Part shown: positions 50,284 through 58,218 of the stretch, one piece after another
Layout of the letters: each line of letters opens with the position of its first letter
How positions within the stretch are numbered: the first letter of the stretch is position 1
From: CAYPHY01 sp964410625
GTDB taxonomy: Bacteria; Chloroflexota; Anaerolineae; Promineifilales; Promineifilaceae
DNA: 64,000 bases
Direction of reading: 5' to 3'
Assembly (NCBI GenBank): GCA_964410625.1
Contig: CAYPHY010000001.1
Location: 124,001 to 188,000 of the forward strand
The notes under the pieces: model-generated
The model's database searches: none
What the model was told of the DNA's origin: nothing
Seen by the model: only the letters and a program-made list of their open reading frames with translations
Program-made: the position numbers and the translations under genes

Positions 50284-51444
50284 CTATCGGACAATGGACA
50301 GGCTTTCGCGGAAGTCGCGGCCGTCCCGTTCTAGCACTTTCAGGCGGCTGAGGTAGTCGTCGGTATCAATGTAGCAGCCCTGCAGGTGGCGTGGGCCGCT
50401 TTGGGGGTTGAATTCGTCGCGGCCGTGTAGCACGCGGCGGTTGTCGAATACCTCACAATCGCCAGGTTGGAGGCGAAACTTATATTCATAGCGTGGGTCG
50501 CGCAGGAGGCGACTGAAGTTGTCGAATGCGCGATAGAAGGGGAGGACGTGTTCGGGGGCTACGTCCAGCGGCGCAAGCAGGGCGGTGGAGTAGCGAATTT
50601 CAAAGTAGTTGCCATCGGCATCAAGGCGGATGATCGGGAACTTGGCTTCGACATCCGTTTCTTTGTCCTGGTAGCGAAAGCGAACAGGGAGCGTGGTTAG
50701 CAGTTGCCAATCTTCGGGATGGGTGTGGCGCAACTCTTCGGCCACCGCAAAGCCATCTACCAGGATACTCGCGCCCCCTTCGGCGTCAAAGACGAGGCAG
50801 TGGAGAAATTGCAGGCCGGGTTGTGCCTCGCGGCTGACGAGATCGGTATGGGCATTGAGCTTGACGGAGGTATAGGCGAGGCTATTGGGGTCTGGCATGG
50901 ACTCGACGTTAAACAACATGCCGAAGTTGGTGTCGCGCAGAAAGCTGATCCGTTTCGCTACCTTTAGCACCATTTCCGATTCCGTTGGCACGCCGCGAAT
51001 GATGGCAAAGCCATATTGCCGGAGCAGGCAGAGCCAGTCGCGCAGGGCGTTGTCGTCGGTCATCACGGCGTCGTATTGTACCTCAGGGAGAAAGTCGCCG
51101 AGCAGTTCGGTCGTCCAGAGCGTCGGCCGAAAGCGGCGTTCGTCGCGTGCCTCGGCTTCATAGGCGTTGGCATAGAGCCAATTGGGATCATAATCGCTCT
51201 GGTGGCCGTCGTTGGCCCAGGTGATATGCAGGCGGCCGTTCGCGGCGACTTCGGCCGAAGCAGGGGCGATGTCGAGGGGGATGGAGACGGGGTCGAGGGT
51301 GTATTCGCCAACGACTTTATGGCGGGCGGTGGGGCAATTGTGGCGCAGCCAGACATGGTGATAGCGGTTGGTGCGGCCGTTGGCCCAGTTAATCGTCACA
51401 CACTCCGTATCATAAGCAACGTTCTCAATGGCAACAGCACTCAT
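50284..51444 (-). CDS. Gamma-butyrobetaine dioxygenase-like (TauD/BBOX family) enzyme
   Basis: The 386-residue protein joins an N-terminal DUF971-like domain (VWLRHNCPTARHKVVGEYTL) to a TauD fold with the iron ligands HTD (in KLNAHTDLVSREAQPGLQFL) and His (NRRVLHGRDEF), and the 2-oxoglutarate Arg region RHLQGCYIDTDD. This is the gamma-butyrobetaine/trimethyllysine dioxygenase layout: gamma-butyrobetaine + 2-oxoglutarate + O2 to L-carnitine. The zinc-binding cysteine set of animal BBOX is not complete (one Cys, one His). It starts the operon, and AAGGAG lies 8 nt before the ATG. Downstream genes use its product. Confidence 0.88.
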   Translation of the reverse strand: MSAVAIENVAYDTECVTINWANGRTNRYHHVWLRHNCPTARHKVVGEYTLDPVSIPLDIAPASAEVAANGRLHITWANDGHQSDYDPNWLYANAYEAEARDERRFRPTLWTTELLGDFLPEVQYDAVMTDDNALRDWLCLLRQYGFAIIRGVPTESEMVLKVAKRISFLRDTNFGMLFNVESMPDPNSLAYTSVKLNAHTDLVSREAQPGLQFLHCLVFDAEGGASILVDGFAVAEELRHTHPEDWQLLTTLPVRFRYQDKETDVEAKFPIIRLDADGNYFEIRYSTALLAPLDVAPEHVLPFYRAFDNFSRLLRDPRYEYKFRLQPGDCEVFDNRRVLHGRDEFNPQSGPRHLQGCYIDTDDYLSRLKVLERDGRDFRESLSIVR

Positions 51445-51459
51445 GATTAGCTCTCCTTA

Positions 51460-51585
51460 TGGTTACGCAGATAACGCTGATAAAACGCGGATGACGCGGA
51501 TTTTGGAACGGCTACAACGGATGAAGAAATAAACGGATATGCATCCATTCCATCCGTTTATTTCTTCATCCGTTGTTGTCTTCAC
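51460..51585. repeat. Repeat array A + B
   Basis: Family A (51460-51508) and a strong family B hairpin (51511-51584, ggatgaagaaataaacggat / atccgtttatttcttcatcc) fill the space between the divergent dioxygenase and IclR genes and may shield the two promoters. Confidence 0.8.
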
Positions 51586-51594
51586 GACAACAGT

Positions 51595-51657
51595 TTGTTT
51601 ATTGGGCAAAGATAGCTATAATGTTCCACTATACGGAATTGTACCGTTAAGTGGAAC
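51595..51657 (+). promoter_or_regulatory. Promoter and operator of the IclR gene
   Basis: A perfect -10 TATAAT lies at 51617-51622 with a weak -35 (TTGTTT, 51595-51600). Directly after it stands an inverted repeat: GTTCCACT-at-ACGG (51623-51636) and CCGT-ta-AGTGGAAC (51644-51657), 12 of 14 positions matched, ending one base before the ATG. IclR-type proteins bind such dyads, so autorepression is likely; the same dimer could act on the divergent operon. Confidence 0.65.
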
Positions 51658-51658
51658 G

Positions 51659-52405
51659 ATGTCAAGTATTCAATCGGTTGAACGAGCATTTTCGATACTA
51701 GAGGCGGTTGCCACCTATCCTGATGGTGTGGGTGTGAGCGAACTGGCGCGGCAGGTAGGCTTGCCAAAGAGTACAGTAGCGCGGTTGTTGGCGACGCTGG
51801 AGGGACTGGCGGCCGTTGAACGCTTGCCGGACAGCGACCGGGTGCGGTTGGGAAGGACAGTGCTCTCGTTGGCATTGCAAGTGCCTTACCCGCGCCAACT
51901 GAGCGCACTGGCACGGCCGTTTCTGCTGGAACTGGCGGAGGCAACGGGGGAAGCGGTTAGTTTCTGTCTGCCAGATGGGGAGCAGGTGTTTTATGCCGAT
52001 CAGGTGCAAAGCCGCCATTACGTCCAGGTAAGAGATTGGACAGGGGAACGGGTTCCGCTGCATGTGGTGTCGGCGGGGAAAGTGTTTCTGGCCTTTTGGG
52101 AAGCAGACGTAGTGGCGCGTTATCTGGAACGGCCGCTTGTCCGCTATACGGCACAGACGGCGGCCGAGCCGGACGATTTGCGCCAACAACTTGAGCAGAT
52201 ACGGCAGCAAGGGTACTGCTGGGCGGTGGGCGAGTTTGAGGAGGGATTGACCGGGCTGGCTGCGCCGGTGCGGGATAGGGACGGCCGTGTGGTGGCGGCA
52301 CTGAACATCTTTGGCCCGTCTTTCCGCTTTCCAGGCGAGGGAGAGGAAGAAGCTGTTACCCAGCTATTGGTGGAGGCTTGCGGCCGAATGGGGAAGAGGC
52401 TTTAA
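51659..52405 (+). CDS. IclR-family transcriptional regulator
   Basis: The 248-residue protein has the IclR winged helix (SSIQSVERAFSILEAVATYP, GVSELARQVGLPKSTVARLL) and the effector domain (DSDRVRLGRTVLSLALQV, YCWAVGEFEEGLTGLAAPV, ALNIFGPSFRF). An open frame extends 40 codons upstream but runs through repeat B and the operator, so ATG 51659 is used. It is divergent from the carnitine-degradation operon and is its likely regulator; a betaine or carnitine-type effector is inferred. Confidence 0.92.
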   Translation: MSSIQSVERAFSILEAVATYPDGVGVSELARQVGLPKSTVARLLATLEGLAAVERLPDSDRVRLGRTVLSLALQVPYPRQLSALARPFLLELAEATGEAVSFCLPDGEQVFYADQVQSRHYVQVRDWTGERVPLHVVSAGKVFLAFWEADVVARYLERPLVRYTAQTAAEPDDLRQQLEQIRQQGYCWAVGEFEEGLTGLAAPVRDRDGRVVAALNIFGPSFRFPGEGEEEAVTQLLVEACGRMGKRL

Positions 52406-52419
52406 GGGCGCAATAATAG

Positions 52420-52459
52420 CTGTCTCCCGGCCATGCTCAAGGAGACGGCCGAGAGACAG
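52420..52459. terminator. Bidirectional hairpin between convergent genes
   Basis: CTGTCTC-c-CGGCC pairs with GGCCG-a-GAGACAG (12 pairs, 14-nt loop). It sits 15 nt after the iclR stop and 19 nt after the stop of the small convergent gene. Confidence 0.65.
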
Positions 52460-52477
52460 GGTGGAGCTAAAAAGAGT

Positions 52478-52612
52478 TTAATCATATCCGGAGAAGCGCT
52501 TGGCTGAGCCTGCCTTGGTCAGCATCAAAACGAGCAGGGCCAGGAAAGCCAGAAAGCCACCGGCAAATGCGATGAAAAGCATGAGTATCAGTGAGCCAAA
52601 TTCAATATACAT
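52478..52612 (-). CDS. 44-residue single-pass membrane peptide
   Basis: The frame encodes MYIEFGSLILMLFIAFAGGF and then LAFLALLVLMLTKAGSAKRF plus SGYD. A long hydrophobic helix is followed by a short basic tail, so a C-terminus inside the cell is probable. A strong GGAGG lies 6 nt before the ATG and a hairpin follows the stop, so it looks like a genuine gene. I recognise no family. The next upstream gene in the same direction is the SWIM-finger protein, about 70 bp away. Confidence 0.65.
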   Translation of the reverse strand: MYIEFGSLILMLFIAFAGGFLAFLALLVLMLTKAGSAKRFSGYD

Positions 52613-52680
52613 CTTGTACCTCCATCATCTGCTACAACACCAAGACCAACACAATCACTTCTAAATGCCGTTACCATTTG

Positions 52681-52941
52681 TCAGGCAGCAACTCCGTTAC
52701 CATCCACTAGCTTTTCAACGGCGATGACATGGGCACAGTAAGCAACGGGATAGCCGGAGGAGGCGATGCGGCCGAATGAGCGGCAACTGCAGGCCCAGCT
52801 ACCATTGAGGCGAGATAGCATATGCTGTACGCCATCGCCGGTAAACCGCACTTCGGTCGCGCTTAAACGCTCGATACGTTCCGGCTGCTGAGCAAATTGA
52901 AACCCCTTGATCCGTTCATCATTGACGATACTGTTAAACAT
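52681..52941 (-). CDS. Small protein with a SWIM-type zinc finger
   Basis: The 86-residue protein ends with WACSCRSFGRIASSGYPVAY and CAHVIAVEKLV, giving the C-x-C-x(n)-C-x-H arrangement of SWIM zinc fingers. The N-terminal half (VNDERIKGFQFAQQPERIER) is probably alpha/beta. SWIM domains bind DNA or proteins; a function cannot be named. It may be co-transcribed with the 44-residue membrane peptide gene. Confidence 0.65.
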   Translation of the reverse strand: MFNSIVNDERIKGFQFAQQPERIERLSATEVRFTGDGVQHMLSRLNGSWACSCRSFGRIASSGYPVAYCAHVIAVEKLVDGNGVAA

Positions 52942-53041
52942 GATTGACCTTCCTTCTCGTTACGATTTGTTTCCAACACATATCCTCAATGATAAATAGA
53001 GTGACTGACAGCAAAAACCGGTTGAGACGCGCAAAATAAGA

Positions 53042-53066
53042 CAGGAAACTCAATATGAGCTTCCTG
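53042..53066 (-). terminator. Stem-loop downstream of the DUF1932 dehydrogenase gene
   Basis: CAGGAAACTC (53042-53051) pairs with GAGCTTCCTG (53057-53066) with one mismatch. On the minus strand the T-rich TCTTATTTT follows, as in an intrinsic terminator. Between it and the gene end lie family A words (53146-53212); the rest of the 300-bp gap is AT-rich and empty. Confidence 0.45.
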
Positions 53067-53241
53067 TTCTTCAGACAAATCTGTGATGAAACTGTCGCTA
53101 AGCTGATATAGGAGCGTTTACATGCGCGGGCCACGCACTATCATAAATAAATCCGTGTAATCAGCGATTGGCATTCGTGAATGCATACCGCGTCATCCGC
53201 GTAACGATTGTAACGGAGTAGACCCGATGTGGAATCGGCCG

Positions 53242-54081
53242 TCAGGCCAGCAAAGCGGCCAAAACCGCTTCTAATGAGGGTGTTTCCGAGGCGTCTTTGA
53301 AAGCGGTGAGGCGGCGGTAGATGTCGGCCGCGCCCTGGTGAAATTCGCCGGGGACGCCGACAGCGCGGAAGGTAGCGGCGATTTCGTCCATCTCCCCAGC
53401 AAAACGCCATGCTTTGGCGGTGACACGGCGGGTGCGTTCGGCCGCTTGCTCCGCAAAATCAGAACCCCCTTGTGACCATTGATTCGCCAGTTCTTCGCGC
53501 ACGTTCCACGCTTCGGCCGCGCCGAGAATCGCACAGAGCAGGGCTGTTGTCCCTTTGGTATAGGCGGCAAAGCACATTTTGAGGGCGGAGGCTTTGCCGA
53601 TTTCGTCACCGATGATGCGGGTCTCCAGCGGGCCAGCGGTGAAGCAGGCGGCCGTGCGGGGTGCTGCTGCACCGGAGAGATAGAGCCAGGTACTGTTGGG
53701 TTGCCAGGCGGGGCCGCCGATGATGCCGCCATCTACGAAGGTTGCCCCGGCAGCGGCAGCCATTTCCCCAATGCGAATGCTACGTTGTGGCGAGATGGCG
53801 TTGGCGTCGAGATAAAGACCGCTGAAGCCCAGGGAAAAGACCTCACTGGCGATGGCTTCGGCCGCGTCGGGCGGGCAGATGCTAACGATAACTGAACATA
53901 GAGCGCAAAGATTAGCTATGGTCCCCGCATCTTGTAGTTGATGTTGTTCGGCGCGTTGCCGGGTTTGGGGGCTCCGGCCGTCGGAGGCCCAATAGACGTT
54001 GTGGCCTGTGTTTTGGGCGGTGGCGGCAATGGAAATGCCCATTGCGCCTGGGTGAAGAATGCCGATTGTTTCTTTTGCCAT
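53242..54081 (-). CDS. NAD-binding 6-phosphogluconate-dehydrogenase-like protein with DUF1932 domain
   Basis: The 279-residue protein starts with the NAD site TIGILHPGAMGISIAATAQN, continues with VIVSICPPDAAEAIA and VDGGIIGGPAW (the beta-hydroxyacid dehydrogenase Gly region), and has a C-terminal helical domain containing KMCFAAYTKGTTALLCAILG with the usual catalytic Lys position. It probably oxidises a small hydroxy acid. The frame is open to GTG 54087, but ATG 54081 is the better start. It is not obviously part of the carnitine operon. Confidence 0.87.
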   Translation of the reverse strand: MAKETIGILHPGAMGISIAATAQNTGHNVYWASDGRSPQTRQRAEQHQLQDAGTIANLCALCSVIVSICPPDAAEAIASEVFSLGFSGLYLDANAISPQRSIRIGEMAAAAGATFVDGGIIGGPAWQPNSTWLYLSGAAAPRTAACFTAGPLETRIIGDEIGKASALKMCFAAYTKGTTALLCAILGAAEAWNVREELANQWSQGGSDFAEQAAERTRRVTAKAWRFAGEMDEIAATFRAVGVPGEFHQGAADIYRRLTAFKDASETPSLEAVLAALLA

Positions 54082-54302
54082 TGTCACCGATATCCTTTTC
54101 GAAACAAATTATAGATGAACGAGGACGATTGGGATAGCTATGGCTCTACACCTCTGCTTGCGGTGGTTAGTGAATTCATTAATTGAATCTTATCTGATTA
54201 TGCAAAATTACGTTGATGATTTTTGCCTGGATCGGTAGACTGGGAGATAGTAGGTGTTGGAGCAGGAAGGAGATATTGGTGATAAGACATTAGGGAGGAA
54301 CC

Positions 54303-54497
54303 ATGTCACAAAGTTACAGCTTAGAAACCCGAAAAATCCTGGAAGACTTTTTACAAACTCTCGAGCGCCAAGACAACATAGACCAAAATCTCTTGATGAA
54401 ATTACGCCAACTGGTGGCAACCGGAACGTTAGGCCACGAAAAAGCTGTTGCTGCCGCCTTGCAGAGCCTGATGGAGCAAGACAATGAACGTTCCTAA
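54303..54497 (+). CDS. 64-residue helical partner of the Rad50-like ATPase
   Basis: The small protein (YSLETRKILEDFLQTLERQD, then MKLRQLVATGTLGHEKAVAA) is predicted to be all helical and soluble. GGGAGGAA lies just before the ATG, so translation should be efficient. Its last 14 nt overlap the start of the large ATPase gene, which means tight coupling. I do not recognise the family. In ABC-ATPase defence systems small middle components are known, and that role is a possibility only. Confidence 0.75.
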   Translation: MSQSYSLETRKILEDFLQTLERQDNIDQNLLMKLRQLVATGTLGHEKAVAAALQSLMEQDNERS

Positions 54498-57351
54498 ACT
54501 CGGCAGCCTACGAATAGATACGTTCCGGGGGATACGTCACCTTGACCTGCAGGTGAATGGAAAAAATTTGATCATTGTTGGCGAGAATGGTTCCGGTAAA
54601 AGTTCGATCGTTGATGCAATCGAATATGCCTTCACCAGGCAAATTAGTAAGCTGCGCGGCCGGGCGGACGTGAGCGAAGCGAAGAGCATTCCCTATTTAG
54701 GATATAAACAAGCAAGCGTTAGGATAACATTTCATGAACGCTTCCACGAGCCTATCCGAATTAATTTCCCTCGCCCCGAACCAGATGTTCCAACAGAGCT
54801 TCAACCCTTCTTTACAGCGGCGACAGAGCGACCGTTTATCTTGCGGCGGGCGCAGATTTTAGAATTTATCAATGCTCGTCCTAGCGAACGGTATGAGAAA
54901 ATATCGCAACTTATTGGGTTAGAACAGCTGGACCAAATTGATCGACAATGGAAAAAACAAATGAGCATTGCTGAGAAGCAGGTGCGACATTTGGAGAATG
55001 AACGAGAGGCGGATTTGGCACGGTTGTCCGAAATTTTGGAGAGCGATATCACCAATGCGAGAGTTATGCTTCAAGTCATCAATTCACGTCTTGCTCGGAT
55101 TCACCTGCCCCCAATTAGCAACCGTATTGAATTAAATCAACGCCAACTAGAGTTGGGGCAAGTCATTACGGCTGAGACGGAAGCGGGTAAGGACGGCCGA
55201 AGGCAAAAAGGCTTAGAGATACTGGCAGAAATTCAGGAAGGTATCAGCGAATTGGAACGCCGTTACACTCAACTTCAGCAAGCATCCAGGGTTTATGAAC
55301 AGGCGGGAACAGCGCTGGAGGATGCCTCTTTTGAATCACTTCTGAGCGAGGGGTTAAGGCGATTTGAAGAGCGACCAGAATTACAGTACTGCCCATTATG
55401 TGAATCTGGCATTGAAGATACGGCTGTTTTCTTAGTACGACTACGCCAACGCCTAAGTACGTTGACGGAACTGACAGCCACACGGATGCAAGTCCGCGAG
55501 GCACGACAACAGATAGGGGAACAACTTGATTATTTGCTGCGCTCTATAACAGCTATGTTAGATAATTTGCCACAGGGAGATATTCCAGCGGTAAGCGAAA
55601 TGATGCGGCCGCTAGAAATTGCTCTCCAAGTGTGGCGGAAAAAGATTGGAGAAGGTCAGGAACAACCGATAGACGACTTTGGGAAGTGGAATAGGGTGCT
55701 AACCCAAGTTGAAGACAAGATTCAGGAGCAAGGACAATTATTAGAAACTGATGGTGTGACGCAAGAGCGAATAGATTTGCTTGATCTGCTACCTCGTGTG
55801 GACGAAATATGGCGCAATCTCCAACAGGTAGAGCCAAGATTACGCCAGGCGCGCTACTTAATGGAGCAAATAAGGTTGATTTATGATGAACTGCTTGCTG
55901 CACGACGACGGGGCTTGCAAGCGTTAAACCAATCACTTGAGGATGATTTTAAGTACCTCTACCAGCAACTACACCCTGACGAAGGATATGAGGCAATCAA
56001 AATGCCAGTTCAACTAGATAAGCGTAGCAGCGTAGACTTGAATGCCTCTTTTTATGATCAGGATGGTTCGCACCCGCTGAATTACTTTAGTGAAGGACAT
56101 TTAGACTCCCTGGGCTTATGCATCTTTTTAGCCTTCATCAAACGTTTCAATGGGGGGTGGAAGGTTATTGCCCTGGATGATGTGCTTAGTACGGTGGATG
56201 CCGGACACCGGTTACGTGTGGCAAGGCTTTTGTCGCAAGAGTTTGCAGATTATCAATTGGTGCTGACCACTCATGATAAGCTATGGGCAGAGCAACTACG
56301 GCTGGCGCTCTCTGATGCCACTATGATTTCGCTCAAACAGTGGTCGCGGGAGTCAGGGACGGAATGTTGGGATATCTTAACCGATTGGGATTACTATAGG
56401 GAGCAGGCACGCATCGGCCGTGTACAGGATGCAATTGGTGGGACTGGTCGCAATCTGGAAAAGTTTCTTTGCGAAATGCGTCATAATCTCCATCTTGCTG
56501 TTCCGGCGCGACGCGGCGATGCCTACACGATTGGCGATCTATACGATCCCTTTTTCAAATGGCTAAGTGCGCACCCACCAAGCAGACCGGACAGACCAGC
56601 GTTTATAAAAGAATTAGACATATTGAAAACGGAATTGGATGAGGTTTGGCGACTACGGAATTGGGCAGGTGCACACTTTAATGAGTGGGCCGCAGTGGTT
56701 TCAGCGAATGAGGCACTCAGTTTTATTGAAGCAGTCCAGCAACTGGTTGAGTCATTTCAATGTCCAGTTTGTTGTAACCTGGTTGTTTATCATTCTGGAG
56801 TCGGTGTACTCCAGTGTCCAAGATGTAAGCCTAAACCAGTCGCTATCGTATACGAATACCGACCCGATTGGCACCAGCGAGCAACCAGGCTGATGCAATT
56901 TAACAAGCCTGCACAACGACATAACGCTATTCCGCTAACCCAGATGGCGTGGCGCAGTTTCTTGCGCGATATGCGGCATAAACTCCAATTGAAGGTAGTA
57001 GCAACGTTCGACGACCAGTACGAAGTAGTCCACTTACATGAACCATTCTTTACTTGGCTGTTAGAACATCCACGGATAGTAGACGACAATTGGCCGGCAT
57101 GGGTAAAAGCAAAGCAGCAGGCACTCGCCCTATTTTGGACCGGTACTGCCTGGCGAGACATCAGGCTAGAGGAAGCTAATAGCTTTGTTGAAACAGTGTA
57201 TCAACTTGTCCGCGCCTTTGAATGTGAGCGTTGTTCGCAATTGGTCAGTTATAGTTATGACGATGACACGAGGGGTTATTTTTGCGAAGGGTGCGATCGA
57301 GGAAGTACGGCCGCTAAGCCAGCAGGAGCATTGTGGTTTGTCAAAAAGTAG
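54484..57351 (+). CDS. Rad50/SbcC-like ATPase with zinc hook and a duplicated C-terminal HEPN-like/zinc-ribbon module
   Basis: The 955-residue protein has Walker A GENGSGKS (33-40), a coiled-coil arm with a hook CPLC (Cys303, Cys306), the signature region YFSEGHLDSLGL (about 535-546) and Walker B VIALDDVL (Asp565-Asp566). After the ATPase come two copies of a module of about 130 residues: RNLEKFLCEMRHNL (656 on) and AWRSFLRDMRHKL (823 on), each with a DPFFKWL/EPFFTWL block and each closed by a zinc ribbon (Cys760/763/778/781; Cys914/917 and a further CEGC pair). Copy 1 holds RNWAGAH (Arg725-His731), a HEPN-type R-x5-H; copy 2 has FWTGTAW there and looks inactive. RloC has a comparable ATPase plus HEPN-nuclease logic. 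AT-richer than native genes; likely acquired. Confidence 0.82.
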   Translation: MNVPKLGSLRIDTFRGIRHLDLQVNGKNLIIVGENGSGKSSIVDAIEYAFTRQISKLRGRADVSEAKSIPYLGYKQASVRITFHERFHEPIRINFPRPEPDVPTELQPFFTAATERPFILRRAQILEFINARPSERYEKISQLIGLEQLDQIDRQWKKQMSIAEKQVRHLENEREADLARLSEILESDITNARVMLQVINSRLARIHLPPISNRIELNQRQLELGQVITAETEAGKDGRRQKGLEILAEIQEGISELERRYTQLQQASRVYEQAGTALEDASFESLLSEGLRRFEERPELQYCPLCESGIEDTAVFLVRLRQRLSTLTELTATRMQVREARQQIGEQLDYLLRSITAMLDNLPQGDIPAVSEMMRPLEIALQVWRKKIGEGQEQPIDDFGKWNRVLTQVEDKIQEQGQLLETDGVTQERIDLLDLLPRVDEIWRNLQQVEPRLRQARYLMEQIRLIYDELLAARRRGLQALNQSLEDDFKYLYQQLHPDEGYEAIKMPVQLDKRSSVDLNASFYDQDGSHPLNYFSEGHLDSLGLCIFLAFIKRFNGGWKVIALDDVLSTVDAGHRLRVARLLSQEFADYQLVLTTHDKLWAEQLRLALSDATMISLKQWSRESGTECWDILTDWDYYREQARIGRVQDAIGGTGRNLEKFLCEMRHNLHLAVPARRGDAYTIGDLYDPFFKWLSAHPPSRPDRPAFIKELDILKTELDEVWRLRNWAGAHFNEWAAVVSANEALSFIEAVQQLVESFQCPVCCNLVVYHSGVGVLQCPRCKPKPVAIVYEYRPDWHQRATRLMQFNKPAQRHNAIPLTQMAWRSFLRDMRHKLQLKVVATFDDQYEVVHLHEPFFTWLLEHPRIVDDNWPAWVKAKQQALALFWTGTAWRDIRLEEANSFVETVYQLVRAFECERCSQLVSYSYDDDTRGYFCEGCDRGSTAAKPAGALWFVKK

Positions 57352-57569
57352 CGGGCAAAGGAGCTTCCACAGGGTTGTGGCGTTCCCAACTGCTGTGGGC
57401 CAGGCTTAGGCGCGTGCTGTTCGGTGTATAACGCTTTTACATCTGTGCCCCTTGCCTATACCTTTTTTCAAGCTAGACTATGCCTGTTCACAATGCTGAA
57501 GATTTCCATGCGAGACTTATTACCCAGCGAGTCAGGCTAAAAATTGTTGGCCCGCTGCGGGAGGACGAT

Positions 57570-58139
57570 ATGCGACCCCTTCGATATTCGATCAACATCA
57601 CATTGGACGGCTGCTGTGATCATCGTGTGATCCCCCCAGATGAGGAGTTGCAGGAGCTGCATCAGCACCACACCAAGAATCTCGAGCAGGCTGATGCCCT
57701 CATCTATGGTCGAGTGACGTATGAAATGATGGAAACGGGATGGCGGCCGTTTGCAGAGACCGAGGTAAGGGCTGATTGGATGAAACCCTGGATGGAATCC
57801 TTCGCCCGAACAATTCACGCAGCAAAGAAGTACGTCGTGTCCAGCACGTTGGAGCGAGTTGATTGGAACGCGGAGCTTATCCGCGGGGATTTGGCGGACG
57901 CAATTCGGCGGCTCAAGCAGGAGCCAGGTAATGGACTGCTCGTTGGCGGCGTTACGCTTCCCCTCGCCTTGGCGGAACTAGGATTGATTGACGAGTATGA
58001 GTTCGTGGTGCAGCCCAGAGTGGTAGGCCATGGCCCAACGCTGTTCGCCGGACTTTCCAAACTACTTGACTTGCGGCTCGTAGACCGGCTGGAGTTCAAA
58101 TCGGGTGCGGTGGCGATGCGGTATGAGGTCAGGAGATAG
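57570..58139 (+). CDS. Dihydrofolate-reductase-fold (RibD C-terminal) protein
   Basis: The 189-residue protein follows the RibD-C/DHFR-like family: RYSINITLDG at the start, ALIYGRVTYEMMETGW, KKYVVSSTLERVDWN, GLLVGGVTLPLALAELGLIDEYEFVVQPRV (in part) and GPTLFAGL. These NADPH-binding proteins are often annotated as dihydrofolate reductase but substrates are mostly unknown. GGGAGG 6 nt before ATG 57570 decides the start; the 30 codons upstream in frame are not typical of the family. It converges on the GNAT gene across an attC-like hairpin. Confidence 0.88.
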   Translation: MRPLRYSINITLDGCCDHRVIPPDEELQELHQHHTKNLEQADALIYGRVTYEMMETGWRPFAETEVRADWMKPWMESFARTIHAAKKYVVSSTLERVDWNAELIRGDLADAIRRLKQEPGNGLLVGGVTLPLALAELGLIDEYEFVVQPRVVGHGPTLFAGLSKLLDLRLVDRLEFKSGAVAMRYEVRR

Positions 58140-58164
58140 GGGTTTTGCGGGCAAGGGGGCTAAT

Positions 58165-58218
58165 GGGGCTAACAAATCGGTCCAGCCTATGCTCTGCCGT
58201 TTGGAACGATGTTAGCCC
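58165..58218 (-). repeat. attC-like (or terminator) hairpin between DHFR-fold and GNAT genes
   Basis: GGGCTAACA (58166-58174) pairs with TGTTAGCCC (58210-58218). Inner arms ATCGGTCCA (58176-58184) and TGGAACGAT (58202-58210) also pair with one mismatch, with unpaired bases between the two steps. Read on the minus strand the order is GGCTAAC ... GTTAGCC, and the GNAT stop TAA lies inside the first core, as is common in integron cassettes. A plain bidirectional terminator is the alternative; no integrase is in the window. Confidence 0.45.

Noticed and set aside
57410..57450. Possible second attC site before the DHFR-fold gene (tataacgc)
   Set aside because: No matching GTTA-type partner core or inner arms could be found nearby.
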